From contig DAOSBX010000003.1 in NCBI GenBank assembly GCA_035361075.1, positions 62,001 through 126,000 on the forward strand: a stretch of 64,000 nucleotides of DNA, read 5' to 3'. The notes beneath the pieces were generated by a model. That model worked only from the letters and a program-made list of their open reading frames with translations, ran no database searches and was not told the origin of the DNA. Positions 45,485 to 54,128 of the stretch are shown one piece after another (the stretch's first letter is position 1; the number at the start of each line of letters is the position of its first letter). The stretch comes from Candidatus Hydrogenedens sp. GTDB taxonomy: Bacteria; Hydrogenedentota; Hydrogenedentia; Hydrogenedentales; Hydrogenedentaceae. The translations under genes were made by a program, and so were the position numbers.

Positions 45485-47521
45485 ATGTCATATTTAAAAA
45501 CATTTTGTATCGGTTGGATAGTGTACTGTTTTGTAGTTATGTTTGTAAATGCAGACGAATTGGATTGGAAAGTCCTCTCAAAATATGATAGCGCTATTAA
45601 ACCAAATGAAATGATGAAAACATACCTAAATCAACAAGCCGAAGAATACTTAAAAAAATCAAAAGACGAATCTTCTTATTTCCCTGAAAAGGAAAGTATA
45701 GAATCATACAAAAAAGAAAAGAGAGAATTACTATGGAACCTATTAGGAGGTAGACCTGAACCTACTCCTCTTAATCCCAAAATAATTCGCACAGGACAAA
45801 AGAAAACATATCGATATGAGGTTTTACACTTTGAAAGTCGCCCTAATTTCTATGTTACGTCCGTTCTATATCTACCATTATCTCCACCACCTTACTCAGC
45901 AGTTCTCATTCCTTGTGGGCATTCCTTAGAAGCAAAAGGTTATAAAGAATACCAAAAATTAGGAATTCTTTTAGCACAAAATGGAATTTCCGCTTTAATT
46001 TATGACCCCCCAGGACAAGGTGAGAGAATCACATTTATCAAAGATAATGGAGAACCTGATATTTGGGGAACGACAGAACATACTGTTCTCGGGTTAGGCT
46101 GTATTCTTTTAGGAACGAACTATGCACAATATGAGATATGGGACGGGATTAGAGCCGTTGATTATATTCAGAGTCGAAATGACATCCGAAAAGAAAAAAT
46201 AGGTTGTAGTGGTAACTCAGGAGGTGGTACCCAAACTGCATATCTTATGGCTATCGAGCCACGAATTTATGCCTCTGCTCCATCTTGTTATCTTACATCG
46301 TGGGAACGGTTATTAAACACTATTGGTCCCCAAGATGCAGAACAAAATATTTTTTCACAAATTAAGTATGGTCTTGACCATTCTATGTATCTGTTTTTAC
46401 ATGCTCCAAATCCTGTGCTTATATGCTGTGCCACCAGAGACTTTTTTGATATATCAGGAACATGGAACACGTTCCGAGAAGCAAAACGATTATATACAAA
46501 ATTAGGTGTAAATCCCTTATGTGATTTAATCGAGATTAACGAGGAACATGGGCTTAAAAAAATAACACGTGAAGAAATTGTAGAACGGATGTTATGGTGG
46601 TTAGATGGTATCCATAAAGAAGTAGAAGAGCAAATCGACGATTCAGAAATACTTAATAAAGATGAATATCAAGTATGTTCAGAAGGCAATGTGAAAACCA
46701 TTCCTAATAACCGTTCCATTTTAGATATAAATAGGGAGCAAGAAAAAGTATTCTCAAAAGAGAGAGAACAATTTTGGAACACCTCAACATTAGAGCAAAA
46801 ACAAGCAAAAGTTTCTGAATTAATCAATGCTCCTTTATGGAAAGATGTGTCTCAACCTGAGATAATCGAGTTTTCAAAATGTAAGTCAAAAGAATTCCCA
46901 AACGCAGTATCTATTATCCCTTTTATAATAAAACCAGAAGAAAAAATAGTATTACCTGGCATTCTTTTCGAATCTACTAAATCACCCGAGAGAGTTATTA
47001 TTTATACAAACCCAGAGGGTAAACAATCCGAACCTGACCGAATCAATGACTGGTTAAAACAAAAAATAAATGTTTTTGCTGTGGACTTAAGAGGTTCAGG
47101 AGAAACACTACCAACTCCAAGCAATAATGATATAACAAGAACTGTGGGTCTTGGATGGGAAGATGTCTTCCGTGCTTATCTTATCGGAAAATCCTATGTC
47201 GGGATGCGAGTTGTAGATTATTTCTCAATAATTAAATATGTAAAAACAAAATACAAAGATAATGTCAAGATAAACATTGATGCATCAGGTGTTTTATGTG
47301 TTCCCGCTATTCATGCAGTATTTTTACTTTTACCGAATGAGATTTCAATGACGTTGCGAGGTTTAACATCATGGAAACAAATTATTGATAATCCAAGAAT
47401 ACAAGGACAAATTACAAATGCAGTTCATGACGCCTTAAAATGGTATGATATACCCCAATTAATATCAACAATAGATAGTACAAGGATAAATATCCTTGCT
47501 TCTGAAGTTCCAACCTTTTAA
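45485..47521 (+). CDS. Secreted protein with two alpha/beta-hydrolase-like halves
   Basis: A 678-aa protein with a signal peptide (FCIGWIVYCFVVMFVNA). The first half is an acetylxylan-esterase-like alpha/beta-hydrolase: PCGHSLEAKGYKEYQKLG, LIYDPPGQGERI, the nucleophile elbow GCSGNSGGGTQTAYLM, and a late EEHGLKK as possible His. A second half (about residues 480-678) repeats the pattern with YTNPEGKQSEPDR and VFAVDLRGSGETLPT. Where a nucleophile elbow is expected it reads NIDASGVLCVP, which is not a canonical GxSxG. The second half may therefore be inactive. It is exported and probably removes acyl groups from polysaccharide. Confidence 0.75.
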   Translation: MSYLKTFCIGWIVYCFVVMFVNADELDWKVLSKYDSAIKPNEMMKTYLNQQAEEYLKKSKDESSYFPEKESIESYKKEKRELLWNLLGGRPEPTPLNPKIIRTGQKKTYRYEVLHFESRPNFYVTSVLYLPLSPPPYSAVLIPCGHSLEAKGYKEYQKLGILLAQNGISALIYDPPGQGERITFIKDNGEPDIWGTTEHTVLGLGCILLGTNYAQYEIWDGIRAVDYIQSRNDIRKEKIGCSGNSGGGTQTAYLMAIEPRIYASAPSCYLTSWERLLNTIGPQDAEQNIFSQIKYGLDHSMYLFLHAPNPVLICCATRDFFDISGTWNTFREAKRLYTKLGVNPLCDLIEINEEHGLKKITREEIVERMLWWLDGIHKEVEEQIDDSEILNKDEYQVCSEGNVKTIPNNRSILDINREQEKVFSKEREQFWNTSTLEQKQAKVSELINAPLWKDVSQPEIIEFSKCKSKEFPNAVSIIPFIIKPEEKIVLPGILFESTKSPERVIIYTNPEGKQSEPDRINDWLKQKINVFAVDLRGSGETLPTPSNNDITRTVGLGWEDVFRAYLIGKSYVGMRVVDYFSIIKYVKTKYKDNVKINIDASGVLCVPAIHAVFLLLPNEISMTLRGLTSWKQIIDNPRIQGQITNAVHDALKWYDIPQLISTIDSTRINILASEVPTF

Positions 47522-47535
47522 TGAAGTGATTATAA

Positions 47536-48375
47536 ATGTCTAAAAAACATTCAAATATAATACAGGCACTATTTATATTTTTTTCTCTTATTTTTTTATT
47601 AAATAATAAAGCAACTTCCAACGAACAGGCTAACGAAGAAAAAATGTCATGTGAATTAACATCAGAAGAATTTGAGAATAGCCGTTGGTTCTGGTTCGTT
47701 AGTTTGGTGAATCCATACCCAAAAATGGAAAGTGAAAAACCTGTTAAAGAATTGTTTGACCCTATCATGGAATTTTTTGCCCCAGACCAGAAACCTGTAA
47801 AAACCGTGAGCGATTTTAGGGATGACCATTTAATTTGGGCACCTCATGCAGGATTTGGTTACCAGATAAATTCAAAATGGACGGTAACAGCACAGGGTGG
47901 GGGAGAAGGAGGAAAAATTCGAACAAAACAAACTCATCCTTCAATATTATTAATGCCATTACATACAGACTTTGAAATTCAACGAGGTGCTTTTTATCTT
48001 GGGTCTGGTGTTCACTATTCACCATGGGGGGCACCAGAGCACCGAGATTTTAGTTCGTGGAAAGAACGAATTAAAGCCACTCGTCCATACCTTTCTACTT
48101 CTCTCACATATACCTACGCTACTTATGATGCTAAAGTTAAAGTAAAATTCCGACCGTTTCTGTATTTGGTAGATTTAGATTTATCAGATGAATGGCATAC
48201 AGTTAGTTTAGATACCAATATTGGTTTTGAGGTTCCACTTAATAAAAGAGATGAATTTGTATTTTCATTTGGCTATTCGAAGTTTGCCCAACTTAATGAA
48301 GATTTCGATAGTTTTACATTTACAGTCGAATTTAAACGCTACCTTCAAAAGAAAAAGACACAAAAACAAGACTAA
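47536..48375 (+). CDS. Predicted outer-membrane beta-barrel protein
   Basis: A 279-aa protein with a signal peptide (ALFIFFSLIFLLNNKATSN). After about residue 100 it is a series of alternating strands: HAGFGYQINSKWTVTAQGG, FYLGSGVHYSPW, PYLSTSLTYTYATYDAKVKVKF, VSLDTNIGFEVPL and FVFSFGYSKFAQ. It ends in a long strand followed by a lysine tail rather than in the usual terminal Phe. The strand spacing suits a small outer-membrane barrel. I recognise no family. It lies 14 bp downstream of the double-hydrolase gene and is probably cotranscribed. Confidence 0.6.
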   Translation: MSKKHSNIIQALFIFFSLIFLLNNKATSNEQANEEKMSCELTSEEFENSRWFWFVSLVNPYPKMESEKPVKELFDPIMEFFAPDQKPVKTVSDFRDDHLIWAPHAGFGYQINSKWTVTAQGGGEGGKIRTKQTHPSILLMPLHTDFEIQRGAFYLGSGVHYSPWGAPEHRDFSSWKERIKATRPYLSTSLTYTYATYDAKVKVKFRPFLYLVDLDLSDEWHTVSLDTNIGFEVPLNKRDEFVFSFGYSKFAQLNEDFDSFTFTVEFKRYLQKKKTQKQD

Positions 48376-48511
48376 TTAAAGCCTATTCATCCAGAATAGT
48401 TAAAATGAAACCCATTAACCCAACACGTGACAAAACACTTTTGCCTGCATTTAACATCTCAGTTCACGAAATTAAAAACATGATATTTTTCGGAAAATTG
48501 GGAAAATAAAA

Positions 48512-51244
48512 TCAATTTAAAATCAGTTCCGCTATAAACTCCTGCCCCGTCGGTTTTTTTAAAACAAAACCTAACTTAGCACATACCCTCAACATAGCCC
48601 GATTTTCAGGTAATATTGTCCCATATAAACGATGAACACCTTCAGTACGAGCAATTTGTATTAAACGTCTCAACATTTCTGTTCCTAAACCATGACCTTG
48701 AAACAGGTCACTAATCATCAACGCAAATTCTGCATCTTGTGTCCCATAAATTTTTACTATCCTACCCACTCCTAATATTGCATTTTCACCTGTTTCCTTA
48801 TTTTTCTCTACCGCAACTAATGCAATACTACGGTCATAATCTACAAAACATATTTCTGTAAGACGTTCATGTTGGGTACGGACATGAAGTGGCTGGAGTT
48901 GAAAATATCTAAAATAAACTGTGTTATCACTTAGTGTTTCATGAAAACGAATCATTAAACTTTCATCTTCAGGACGTATAGGCCTAAGAATAATTTCATT
49001 GCCCTTTCGTGATGTCCAACTAAAAGTATATTCATTAGGATATGGCCTTATAGCCAATTTTGGAAAAGACTCTATCGGTGTATCTATCGGATAAAGCAAA
49101 ATAGAGGCATTCAACGCTACAATTCGTTTCGGTGAAATAACTATCGGATTTAGTTCCATTCCCTGAATTAATCGCTGTTCACAGATAAGATAACTAAATT
49201 GGACAAGTAAACGTTCTAACTCCTCCAAATTAAAGCCTTTACAAATTTTACCTTCCTTTAATGATTTATAAATGTTTGTATCTTCTATCATTCTACGGGC
49301 TAATGTCGTATTTAAGGGTGGTAACCCTGTCGCTCTATCCTCAAAGATAGATAACATTTTTCCACCTGAACAAAAATATATATAAGGACCAAATAGCGGG
49401 TCTACATGGCTTCCAATGCAAATCTCAATCCCATCTCTTGGAACTAATGGTTGCACCGCTATCCCTGGGAATGCACATGCTTCTTTCCCATCCGTAACGA
49501 AATCAAGTAAAGAACGAAATGCTTTACGAACCGCTTTTTCATCATGCAAATTAAGTAGAACACCACCCGGGTCCGCAGATACTTTCCCCGAAAGAAGAAC
49601 TCGACGCAAAACTACTGGATAACCTATGTTCTTAGCAATATGAACTGCTTCTGTTTCATCATGAGCAATATGAGTCTCAATTAGGTTAATTCCATAACTT
49701 GCCAGAACATCCCGTGTAGCTGATGGAGGTAAAATGCTTTGACCCTGACGTACTGCATATTCGATGGTATTTTTGGCAAGAATTTTATTTGAAAGATGTT
49801 CACTGGTTTCCTCATGCGCACTTGGAGTTTCATAAAGTCCCTTTAATTGATAAGAGTAATGCCACATCGAAAGGAAAATTCTCGCCGCAATATCAGGATA
49901 ATCCAATGTAGGTATTCCCGCATTATTCAATGCCTGTTGCCCATCCTCCACTTTATAACCACCCATCCAGCTCGCAAGGATAGGCTTTTTCATCGGATTT
50001 TTCACCTTGATTAATTCTTCGGCTGTTTCTAATGGCTTGGTCATAACTTGAGGCGTTAAGATAACTAAAAGTCCGTCCGCATTCTCGTCTTTCAAAACAA
50101 TCTCCGCTGATTGTGCATATCGTTTAGGGTCTGCATTCGCTAATAAATCAATCGGATTGTCATGATTCCAATAAGGTGGCAAAATCTGATTTAACTCTTC
50201 CATGGTCTTTTCAGATAGCGAAGCTATTTTCCCACCCATAGATACAAGAGCATCTGTAGCTAAAATACTTGGTCCAGCCGCATTACTAATTATGGCAAGT
50301 CGATTCCCTTTAGGTCGCGGTTGTTTCCCTAACACAATAGCCATATCAAATAACTGTTGAATATTATCCACACGCAATACACCACATCTTTTTAAAGCCG
50401 CTGAAAATACCTCATCACTACATTGCTCTCCACCCACATAATAAGGTGTATTTCTTGCTAATTTCGCACCTAATTCCGTTCTACCCCCCTTTAATAAAAT
50501 GATGGGTTTATGCAAAGCAACCTCACGTGCCGCAGAAAGAAAAGAACGAACATCACCCAACGCTTGCATGTATATAACAATACTTTTCGTATAAGGGTCA
50601 TCACCTAAATAATAAATTAAATCAGCCCAATTTACATCCACCATCGTCCCAAAAGAAACAAATTTACTAAAACCCACCTTTACATGAAAACTCCAATCTA
50701 AAATAGCCGCTCCAACCGCACCGCTCTGAGTAATAAAACCTACAGTCCCTTTTGATGCTATATGAGGTGCAAACGCTGAATTCAACCCTATAATGGGATT
50801 CATAATTCCTAAACTATTCGGACCAATGACTCGGATTTTGTTCGGATAAATAATATTCTTAATTTCTTCTTCAAGTGCTTTCCCTGCTTCTCCTGTTTCA
50901 CTAAAACCCGCCGAAATAATGATACATCCTTTTACTGAGCAACGAATACATTCCTTAATAATATTAGGAACAGTTTGAGCAGGTGTTATGATAATCGCAA
51001 GATCTATAGGTTCTGGAATAGAACCAATATCTGGATAAGCCAACATCCCTAAAACCTGATGACGATTAGGATTTACCGCATATACCGTCCCCCCAAACGG
51101 ATTACTAATCAGATTCCACAACACTGTCCGTCCCACGCTATCCAGTTTGTCTGTTGCACCAATCACTGCTACAGCACGGGGCATAAAAAAAGCATCCAAT
51201 GGATGTCGTATTTCTTCATCTACACGAATCGGTTGTATCGACAT
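48512..51244 (-). CDS. Pat-like acyl-CoA synthetase (NDP-forming)/GNAT fusion
   Basis: A 910-aa protein with a CoA-binding domain (about 10-140, AVAVIGATDKLDSVGRTV) and succinyl-CoA-ligase-like domains (TQSGAVGAAILDWS). An ATP-grasp-5 region runs about 510-720, and a C-terminal GNAT acetyltransferase about 745-910 (IRPIRPEDESLMIRFHETL, FALMISDLFQGHGLGTEML). This is the architecture of Salmonella Pat, which acetylates and turns off acetyl-CoA synthetase. Where NDP-forming synthetases have SHTGA with the phosphorylated His, this protein reads ARNTPYYVGG. The ligase half is therefore likely a non-catalytic sensor. The gene is monocistronic. Confidence 0.88.
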   Translation of the reverse strand: MSIQPIRVDEEIRHPLDAFFMPRAVAVIGATDKLDSVGRTVLWNLISNPFGGTVYAVNPNRHQVLGMLAYPDIGSIPEPIDLAIIITPAQTVPNIIKECIRCSVKGCIIISAGFSETGEAGKALEEEIKNIIYPNKIRVIGPNSLGIMNPIIGLNSAFAPHIASKGTVGFITQSGAVGAAILDWSFHVKVGFSKFVSFGTMVDVNWADLIYYLGDDPYTKSIVIYMQALGDVRSFLSAAREVALHKPIILLKGGRTELGAKLARNTPYYVGGEQCSDEVFSAALKRCGVLRVDNIQQLFDMAIVLGKQPRPKGNRLAIISNAAGPSILATDALVSMGGKIASLSEKTMEELNQILPPYWNHDNPIDLLANADPKRYAQSAEIVLKDENADGLLVILTPQVMTKPLETAEELIKVKNPMKKPILASWMGGYKVEDGQQALNNAGIPTLDYPDIAARIFLSMWHYSYQLKGLYETPSAHEETSEHLSNKILAKNTIEYAVRQGQSILPPSATRDVLASYGINLIETHIAHDETEAVHIAKNIGYPVVLRRVLLSGKVSADPGGVLLNLHDEKAVRKAFRSLLDFVTDGKEACAFPGIAVQPLVPRDGIEICIGSHVDPLFGPYIYFCSGGKMLSIFEDRATGLPPLNTTLARRMIEDTNIYKSLKEGKICKGFNLEELERLLVQFSYLICEQRLIQGMELNPIVISPKRIVALNASILLYPIDTPIESFPKLAIRPYPNEYTFSWTSRKGNEIILRPIRPEDESLMIRFHETLSDNTVYFRYFQLQPLHVRTQHERLTEICFVDYDRSIALVAVEKNKETGENAILGVGRIVKIYGTQDAEFALMISDLFQGHGLGTEMLRRLIQIARTEGVHRLYGTILPENRAMLRVCAKLGFVLKKPTGQEFIAELILN

Positions 51245-51362
51245 AAATATAAACCCAAGTCGTTTATTTATTTTATTTTACGTTAACATAATCCATTATT
51301 CAAATCAACACATTTTCCCTGCGTCCTCAGCAACAATCTAACCCAGTCCTTACCATCCTTTT

Positions 51363-51407
51363 TGTCTGACCTATCCGACCTATCCAACTTGTCCGTCTCG
51401 TCCGATT
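51363..51407. repeat. Degenerate 9-bp tandem repeat (TGTCCGACN type), copy 2
   Basis: Five successive 9-mers read TGTCTGACC, TATCCGACC, TATCCAACT, TGTCCGTCT and CGTCCGATT between divergent genes. They match the array at 40280-40315. The surrounding 283-bp intergenic region has no other gene. Confidence 0.6.
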
Positions 51408-51474
51408 CCTATAATACGCACCTATCTATTTGAAATCCAATATCTACATAAGTTACATTTATATGTTGTAAATG

Positions 51475-51493
51475 CTGTGAGCGAGTCTCACAG
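51475..51493 (+). promoter_or_regulatory. 7-bp inverted repeat in the SCP2 gene leader
   Basis: CTGTGAG CGAGT CTCACAG is a perfect 7-bp inverted repeat 35 bp before the start of the SCP2-domain gene. It has no T-run. It could be an operator or a leader hairpin. Confidence 0.4.
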
Positions 51494-51527
51494 TTAAAAC
51501 TTAACCCATACTGAGGGAGGTTTAACT

Positions 51528-51851
51528 ATGTCCCAAGTAGCAGAATTTTTCAATCAACTCACATCAAAAGTAGACCCCGCTAAAATTAAGGGTATGAATG
51601 TGACCTATCAATTCGTGATTACAGGCGAAGGTGGTGGAGAATGGGCAGTTGCAGTTAGTAACGAGCAACTGACCGTTACTGAAGGTAAAGCAGAAAAAGC
51701 CAATATCACTTTGACCATTTCTGCATCCGATTTCCTTGACTTAGTCGCTGGAAAACTCAATGGACAAACAGCATTCTTGACAGGAAAACTAAAGATTCAA
51801 GGTGATATGACACTCGCTCTAAAATTACAATCCGTTTTTAATCTCGGCTAA
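51528..51851 (+). CDS. SCP2 sterol-binding-fold protein
   Basis: A 107-aa single-domain protein. It has VTYQFVITGEGGGEWAVAVSN, ANITLTISASDFLDLVAGKLNGQTAFLTGKLKIQGDM in adjacent blocks, and ALKLQSVF. This is the SCP2 fold (PF02036), which holds hydrophobic ligands in its beta-sheet cavity. In bacteria such small proteins are often linked to lipid or polyketide metabolism. A strong ribosome site (GGGAGG) is present. A perfect hairpin 10 bp after the stop ends or separates its message. Confidence 0.88.
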   Translation: MSQVAEFFNQLTSKVDPAKIKGMNVTYQFVITGEGGGEWAVAVSNEQLTVTEGKAEKANITLTISASDFLDLVAGKLNGQTAFLTGKLKIQGDMTLALKLQSVFNLG

Positions 51852-51861
51852 AATTTTTTAA

Positions 51862-51895
51862 GGCAGGAAATACTTACCGTTAAGTATTTCCTGCC
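51862..51895 (+). terminator. 15-bp perfect hairpin after the SCP2 gene
   Basis: GGCAGGAAATACTTA pairs perfectly with TAAGTATTTCCTGCC around a CCGT loop. There is no downstream T-run, so it may protect the mRNA 3' end or limit readthrough rather than act as a classical terminator. The next gene starts 18 bp further (or 3 bp from the longer start). Confidence 0.6.
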
Positions 51896-51913
51896 ACAAT
51901 GTATGTGTATTTA

Positions 51914-52645
51914 ATGACAAGAAAAAAAAGTAGATTTAATTTTATTTCGTTTTGTTTCGTTCTTGTTAGTATATACAGTATCGATTGTAAAAAGAACAGC
52001 GATATTCTAATCTCAGACCACACGTTTGTTTTTGAAAAGAATCCCATCTCCATTCAGTACTTAAAACCTAACAACAAAGATAATACAAAAAACATTAATT
52101 TTGTAATTTTTGATGAATCTACCACTGATATAGAAAATTATAAATCAGTAATTAACGACTTTTTATTCTCAGGATATGAGATTACAATATTGAAATCTGA
52201 TTGGAAAACAATCCTAAACACTATCTTATCCTCTCCTGATTCTAAAAACAAAGACTATATTCAACTCTGTGAACTCATTAATAATCTCCATGAAAAAAAG
52301 AATAAAAATATTGTAATAGCCTGGGATGAATTAGTTAACTTTGCAAGTCTGTTTCAGATAAATACAAATTGTGCTGATGGATTAATAATTATCTCACCCT
52401 CTCTGAATATTAAGATAGATAAAAATGTCGATAAATTATTTTCAAATCCGATGTTAATTATAACAGGAGAATATGACGAAAAATCTTATAATCTATCTTT
52501 AAAACTCCAACAACAAAACCGCTCATTATGTGAAATAAGAACGTATCCTACTGATGAACACGGCTTGGACGTATTACTATATTCTGAACATGCAAAAGAA
52601 CAAATTAAACTTTGGATAGATACAATCACAAAGACTGTAAACTAA
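51914..52645 (+). CDS. Exported protein resembling a degenerate alpha/beta-hydrolase
   Basis: A 243-aa protein from the ATG at 51914, which gives a classical basic n-region (MTRKKSR) and hydrophobic signal. The ATG at 51899 adds five residues, and neither has a good ribosome site. The body has a YLKPNNKDNTKNINFVIF opening and an IVIAWDELVNFASLF segment where a hydrolase would have its GxSxG elbow. It ends with SNPMLIITGEYDEKSYNL and TYPTDEHGLDVLL, which resemble the Asp and His strands. The nucleophile appears missing. It is 11 bp upstream of the retropepsin-PDZ gene. Identity is tentative. Confidence 0.5.
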   Translation: MTRKKSRFNFISFCFVLVSIYSIDCKKNSDILISDHTFVFEKNPISIQYLKPNNKDNTKNINFVIFDESTTDIENYKSVINDFLFSGYEITILKSDWKTILNTILSSPDSKNKDYIQLCELINNLHEKKNKNIVIAWDELVNFASLFQINTNCADGLIIISPSLNIKIDKNVDKLFSNPMLIITGEYDEKSYNLSLKLQQQNRSLCEIRTYPTDEHGLDVLLYSEHAKEQIKLWIDTITKTVN

Positions 52646-52656
52646 CTGTTTAATCG

Positions 52657-53784
52657 ATGTGTAAAATTAAAAAGTTTATATTTATTATTTTATTATTTAT
52701 TTCCTTTACCTCCTCACCTTTATTTTCACAATCAGAATTAAAAACCATTACCACAAACTTTAATTCCCAGAGAGGAACAATACTCATTCAATCTGAACTA
52801 CCAACTTCCAATTGTTTCTTTCTATTGGATACAGGTGTGTCTATTCCTGTAATCGATAATAACTGCCAAAACAATATAATTAAAGATGAGTATAAAGTAA
52901 GTGCAGGTAATCCTTTGATAAAAAATGTAAATTTAAATAGTGCCTCGTTTCCTGTCTATCATGGTGATATTCTTTTGTCTAACCTTTCAAATATATCAAA
53001 TAAATTGGGAGTATGTTTGTGTGGAATAATACCTATCTATTTCCCTGGATATGAAATTTATATAGATTTTGGAAATGAAAAAATTACATGGAGATTGATA
53101 TCCACTGAAAGAAAAAGAGAAAAGGAAAAAGTATTTTATGAGAAGTTATATTTTTCCCCAGAACAGCCTATTCCTCAAGTCCCTGTGACATTAAACTCTA
53201 AAATTTCTCTTTTAGCAAATATCGATTTTGTCCGAAGTGAAAATATAGGTATACCTATGAACATAGTCAATGAAAAAAAAATAACTAATGGCAAAAATAA
53301 ATTTGCCCGTTATAAAGATGGAAAAGTCGTTCAATATTTCAGATTAAAAACACTGAGAATAGGCAATCAAAATTTTGAGAATCTTCTGGCTGTTTCCGTT
53401 CCAGGAGAAAAAAATGCATGGATAGGGACACATTTCTGGAGGAAATCTGTAATCCATATTAGTTATGAGGAGGCAAAACTACACCTTCTAAAAACAGGTA
53501 ATTATAAAGAAGAAATATGGACAGGTATAGGAATAATACCCGATTACCTGTCAGAACAAGGCTGGATTATAGGTGTGATTGAAGACACTCCCGCCTGGAA
53601 TAAAGCAAATCTACGAGGTGGGGAATGTCTCCAAAAAATAAATGATTTTGATGTAAAAAATATGAAAATAGAACATTTAATTCAATTACTAAATTCAAAA
53701 CCAGGAACAGTTTTAGATTGTACCTTCATAAACCAGGTAGGTTCAGAAATAAAAACACCACTTACCGCTGAAGAAATATTATGA
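52657..53784 (+). CDS. Exported retropepsin-like aspartyl protease with PDZ domain
   Basis: A 375-aa protein with a signal peptide (FIFIILLFISFTSSPLFSQ). Residues 40-145 have the clan AA single-domain aspartyl protease pattern: NCFFLLDTGVSIPVID, with the catalytic DTG near residue 60, and later GVCLCGIIPIYFPGYEIYIDF. A C-terminal PDZ domain (about 285-370) has GWIIGVIEDTPAWNKANLRGGECLQKINDFDV. Retropepsin plus PDZ proteins occur in diverse bacteria, usually uncharacterised. It shares an operon with the preceding hydrolase-like gene. The bidirectional hairpin at 53847-53876 serves as its terminator. Confidence 0.78.
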   Translation: MCKIKKFIFIILLFISFTSSPLFSQSELKTITTNFNSQRGTILIQSELPTSNCFFLLDTGVSIPVIDNNCQNNIIKDEYKVSAGNPLIKNVNLNSASFPVYHGDILLSNLSNISNKLGVCLCGIIPIYFPGYEIYIDFGNEKITWRLISTERKREKEKVFYEKLYFSPEQPIPQVPVTLNSKISLLANIDFVRSENIGIPMNIVNEKKITNGKNKFARYKDGKVVQYFRLKTLRIGNQNFENLLAVSVPGEKNAWIGTHFWRKSVIHISYEEAKLHLLKTGNYKEEIWTGIGIIPDYLSEQGWIIGVIEDTPAWNKANLRGGECLQKINDFDVKNMKIEHLIQLLNSKPGTVLDCTFINQVGSEIKTPLTAEEIL

Positions 53785-53836
53785 AATACTAACACACACT
53801 TAATTTAATTATATGATATTACCTTAATTAATAAAC

Positions 53837-53876
53837 AAAAAAAGTTGAGGTGTCGGTAGGGGGCAACCGACACCTC
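53837..53876 (-). terminator. Bidirectional intrinsic terminator (structured RNA and retropepsin gene)
   Basis: An 11-bp perfect stem (GAGGTGTCGGT 53847-53857 with ACCGACACCTC 53866-53876) has a loop reading TGCCCCCT on the minus strand. Leftward it is followed by AAC and seven Ts (53837-53843), a strong intrinsic terminator for the minus-strand RNA. Rightward it is followed by TATATTTTT, so it can also stop the retropepsin transcript. Confidence 0.9.
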
Positions 53877-54122
53877 TATATTTTTACGGGCTCTGAGGGG
53901 AATCAGAGCTCAATGGGGTAGCAGAGTTGCGGAGAAGCGGAAGAGAGGATTCCCGGCCGGGGTAAACCGGGACATCTGTTATTCCGGAGAGAGAGATGCA
54001 CTGCAGTGGTAATGGGAGGACAACCACTGGCAGCATTATGTGCTTCGCTATGTGTTGTTGATTCAATTGGACCTTGAATAGTGTAGTAGCATAGGGAACA
54101 CAATCACAACTCTGCTACCAAC
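53838..54122 (-). ncRNA. Unidentified structured RNA with C-rich hairpin loops
   Basis: A GC-rich island in an AT-rich gap between convergent genes, about 285 nt, read leftward. Its two ends pair over 13 bp (GGTAGCAGAGTTG 54107-54119 on the minus strand with CAACTCTGCTACC 53917-53929), closing a domain of about 203 nt. Inside are stems ATTCAA/TTGAAT (54061-54079), CAGTGGT/ACCACTG (54004-54029) and CCCGG/CCGGG (53952-53971). Outside is a 9-bp stem (53888-53911, one G-T pair) before the terminator. Four hairpin loops show C-rich sequence on this strand: TGTCCTCCCATT, TTTACCCCGG, TTCCCC and TGCCCCCT. I see no RNase P, tmRNA, SRP or clear 6S signature. A promoter lies directly upstream. Short frames across it overlap the stems and are not convincing genes. 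Confidence 0.75.
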
Positions 54123-54128
54123 AACTTT

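Noticed and set aside
53884..54103. Two short minus-strand reading frames inside the structured-RNA region
   Set aside because: They overlap the paired stems, lack a ribosome site and show no recognisable protein pattern; the RNA explanation fits the stems, promoter and terminator better.
53838..54122. RNase P RNA, tmRNA or SRP RNA as identity of the structured RNA
   Set aside because: None of the conserved cores (GAGGAAAGUC and ACAGAA for RNase P, tRNA-like ends with CCA for tmRNA, GGAAGGAAGCAGCC-type SRP tetraloop region) is present on either strand. A divergent 6S RNA cannot be excluded, but multiple independent hairpins do not fit its rod shape.
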